Part shown: one piece after another, positions 62,333 through 64,000 of the stretch
Numbering within the stretch: the first letter of the stretch is position 1
Layout of the letters: the number at the start of each line of letters is the position of its first letter
Assembly: GCA_963634825.1 (NCBI GenBank)
Contig: CAVHCP010000001.1
Location: 1-64,000 of the forward strand
DNA length: 64,000 nucleotides
Reading direction: 5' to 3'
Source: Gallibacter sp963634825
GTDB taxonomy: Bacteria; Bacillota; Clostridia; Peptostreptococcales; Anaerovoracaceae
Notes under the pieces: generated by a model
Seen by the model: only the letters and a program-made list of their open reading frames with translations
Databases searched by the model: none
Told to the model about the DNA's origin: nothing
Made by a program: the position numbers and the translations under genes

Positions 62333-64000
62333 CTAAAGTGTTGTAACCTTTTTGATATCAAACATATTATCAACCCTCTGTTGCAAGTCATCACTTATAT
62401 TGTCTATATACCTTGCCGCATCCTTTTTTGCAACTTCGAGAATATCTATGTACTTTATTGCTTCCATAACGCATCTGTCCGGTATACCGTGCTGACGAGT
62501 ACCAAAAATTTCGCCCGGTCCTCGTAGCTCTAAATCCTTATCGGAAATATAAAATCCGTCTGTGCTTTCCGTCATAATTTGCATTCTCTTTTTAGCTATC
62601 TCGCTGCCGGTTGAGCTCACCAAAAAACATCTCGACTCTTGCTCGCCCCTGCCGACTCTGCCTCTAAGCTGGTGGAGCTGTGAAAGCCCAAAGCGCTCGG
62701 CATTTTCTATTACTATGGTAGTCGCATTCGGAACATCTATACCTACCTCAATGACTGATGTGGCTATGAGAAGCGAAATTTCATTTTTCGCAAAGCTTTG
62801 CATTATTTCATCCTTTTCCTGCTGCTTCATAGCGCCATGCACGACAGCCATTTTTATCTCGCCACTTTTTATTTCCTCTTTATATATTGACGAAAGCTCT
62901 TCATATATTTGCTCTGTCGATTTGACTTCGCTAAGTGCCTCGCTTTCCTCGATAAGCGGTGCTACGACATATGCCTGCCTGCCTTTTTTTATTTCATCGG
63001 CGATCTTTTTATACATGCAAAGTCTCTGTTTTTCGGAGATTGCAAAGGTTTTTATCGGCTTTCTGCCTGACGGCAATGTATCTATTATCGATATATCGAG
63101 ATCTCCATATAATATCACGGCAAGCGTTCTTGGTATAGGTGTAGCCGTCATAACTAAAATATCCGGATTTTTACCTTTTTCTCCGAGATTTAGTCTCTGG
63201 TTTACACCAAATCTGTGCTGCTCATCAGTTATAACAATGCCTAAGTTTTTATACAAAACATCTTTTTGGATAACGGCATGCGTGCCTATGATGATATCAT
63301 ATGTGCCATTCGCGATCTTTTGCAAAATCTCTGTTCGCTCCGATTTTTTTAGACCTCCTATAAGCAAGCAGACTCTTATGCCAAGCCTTTCAAAATTTTG
63401 CTTTAGCGAGGCAAAATGCTGGCGTGCCAATATTTCTGTCGGCGCCATCATGACCGCCTGAAATCCGCTTTTAACCGCCTTATACATACAAGCTGCCGCT
63501 ATAACGGTTTTGCCGGAGCCGACATCGCCCTGCACGAGTCTATTCATAGCCTTTGGCTCCTGCATATCATTTTCTGCTTCTGTTAAAACTTTTTTTTGCG
63601 AGGCCGTAAGCTCGAAAGGCAGTATGTTCAAAAAATCATCCGTTTTTGCCTGCATTGCGTTGCCTTTTTTGTCAGGCATTTTCATAGCCTGTATGCCAAG
63701 CTGCATTATAAATAGCTCGTCATAAATCTGTCTGTAGCACGCCGCTCTGTAGTGATGCTCATCCATTGGAAAATGCAAGTTCGAAATAGCATAATGCAAG
63801 GAGCAAAGCTTATTTTTTTCTATCAGCTCGTTTGGAAGATATTCCTTGATTGTTTCCCCAGCAAGAAAGCCTCTTATGTTTTTTCTGAGTTCATTTTGCG
63901 AGATCCCTTTTGGAAGCTTATATATCGGAAGTATCTCTCTTTTTAAGTTTTCCTTATGGATGAGGCTTGGATTTACCATATTTAATCTGCCATTAAAGGA
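62333..64000 (-). CDS. recG: ATP-dependent DNA helicase RecG (N-terminus cut by window edge)
   Basis: At least 555 codons are present, and the reading frame runs off the right edge. It includes the end of the wedge OB domain (FNGRLNMVNPS), helicase motifs GDVGSGKTVIAA (Walker A), DEQHRFG (DEAH-like), TATPIPRT, and motif VI QLRGRVGRGEQESRC, then the TRG region. RecG remodels stalled forks and Holliday junctions. Roughly the first 130 residues are missing compared with the usual length of about 680-690. Confidence 0.96.
   Translation of the reverse strand, partial: SFNGRLNMVNPSLIHKENLKREILPIYKLPKGISQNELRKNIRGFLAGETIKEYLPNELIEKNKLCSLHYAISNLHFPMDEHHYRAACYRQIYDELFIMQLGIQAMKMPDKKGNAMQAKTDDFLNILPFELTASQKKVLTEAENDMQEPKAMNRLVQGDVGSGKTVIAAACMYKAVKSGFQAVMMAPTEILARQHFASLKQNFERLGIRVCLLIGGLKKSERTEILQKIANGTYDIIIGTHAVIQKDVLYKNLGIVITDEQHRFGVNQRLNLGEKGKNPDILVMTATPIPRTLAVILYGDLDISIIDTLPSGRKPIKTFAISEKQRLCMYKKIADEIKKGRQAYVVAPLIEESEALSEVKSTEQIYEELSSIYKEEIKSGEIKMAVVHGAMKQQEKDEIMQSFAKNEISLLIATSVIEVGIDVPNATTIVIENAERFGLSQLHQLRGRVGRGEQESRCFLVSSTGSEIAKKRMQIMTESTDGFYISDKDLELRGPGEIFGTRQHGIPDRCVMEAIKYIDILEVAKKDAARYIDNISDDLQQRVDNMFDIKKVTTL

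Noticed and set aside
62562..63461. 299-codon open frame on the plus strand
   Set aside because: Antisense to the conserved helicase motifs of recG; low-complexity Ser/Ile/Cys composition.

Overview
This 64 kb window is chromosomal DNA from a low-GC anaerobic member of the Clostridia. The evidence is Firmicutes-type LexA boxes, a CIRCE/HrcA-controlled dnaK operon, GGAGG-type ribosome sites, MurE and Asp23 homologues, and a complete reductive Stickland (2-hydroxyacyl-CoA dehydratase) cluster. An amino-acid-fermenting relative of the Peptostreptococcales or Family XIII is a reasonable guess, but I cannot place it further. Most genes lie on the minus strand. I see no rRNA, tRNA, CRISPR array, prophage or insertion sequence.

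Layout: 1-550 holds an SOS-type promoter with three LexA boxes and a YneA-like LysM division inhibitor. 550-1930 holds structured intergenic DNA and a DUF368 (PopT-like) membrane protein. 1.9-5.4 kb encodes AsnB and an atypical MurE-like ligase. 5.5-20.7 kb is a very compact minus-strand gene run (asp23-nusB-xseA-xseB-ispA-dxs-tlyA-aminotransferase-mutS-mutL-miaA-XerS-like recombinase-ynbB-TVP38). 20.8-25.6 kb is hrcA-grpE-dnaK-dnaJ behind CIRCE. 25.7-30.3 kb encodes an NhaC antiporter and an OpuF-type compatible-solute ABC transporter. 30.3-32.5 kb is a probable type II restriction-modification pair. 32.6-41.7 kb is uppP, ftsK, rimO, pgsA, cinA, an LCP enzyme and recA, with recA under its own two-box LexA promoter.

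41.9-52.9 kb is the Stickland module: aminotransferase, BrnQ transporter, D-2-hydroxyacid dehydrogenase, acyl-CoA dehydrogenase, dehydratase HadBC, activator HadI, CoA-transferase HadA and an acyl-CoA ligase. Together they would import a branched-chain amino acid (most simply leucine), transaminate it, reduce it to the 2-hydroxyacid, form the CoA ester, dehydrate it and reduce it to the saturated acid. The ETF needed by the acyl-CoA dehydrogenase is not in the window. 53.1-64 kb holds asd, a 212-bp foldback element, rpmF, a large amidase/glucosaminidase, ackA, tmcAL, a coiled-coil protein, coaD, rsmD and a truncated recG.

The most unusual signal is non-coding. Two distant intergenic sites (89-128 and 54541-54580) share a 40-bp module with three GTGAC/GTCAC elements at identical spacing, and both place a -10-like hexamer exactly 9 bp from the module. 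Both also carry, in the predicted transcript, the same 13-nt motif containing AACCUCUCU. At the second site a terminator closes a roughly 128-nt transcript with no plausible protein. The motif is complementary to the Shine-Dalgarno region of brnQ in the Stickland cluster. I read this as a candidate family of regulator-controlled anti-Shine-Dalgarno small RNAs; this is inference and untested. Other items of note are an inverted repeat centred on the hadA -35 box, a 75% GC three-stem element between pgsA and cinA, and the foldback element.
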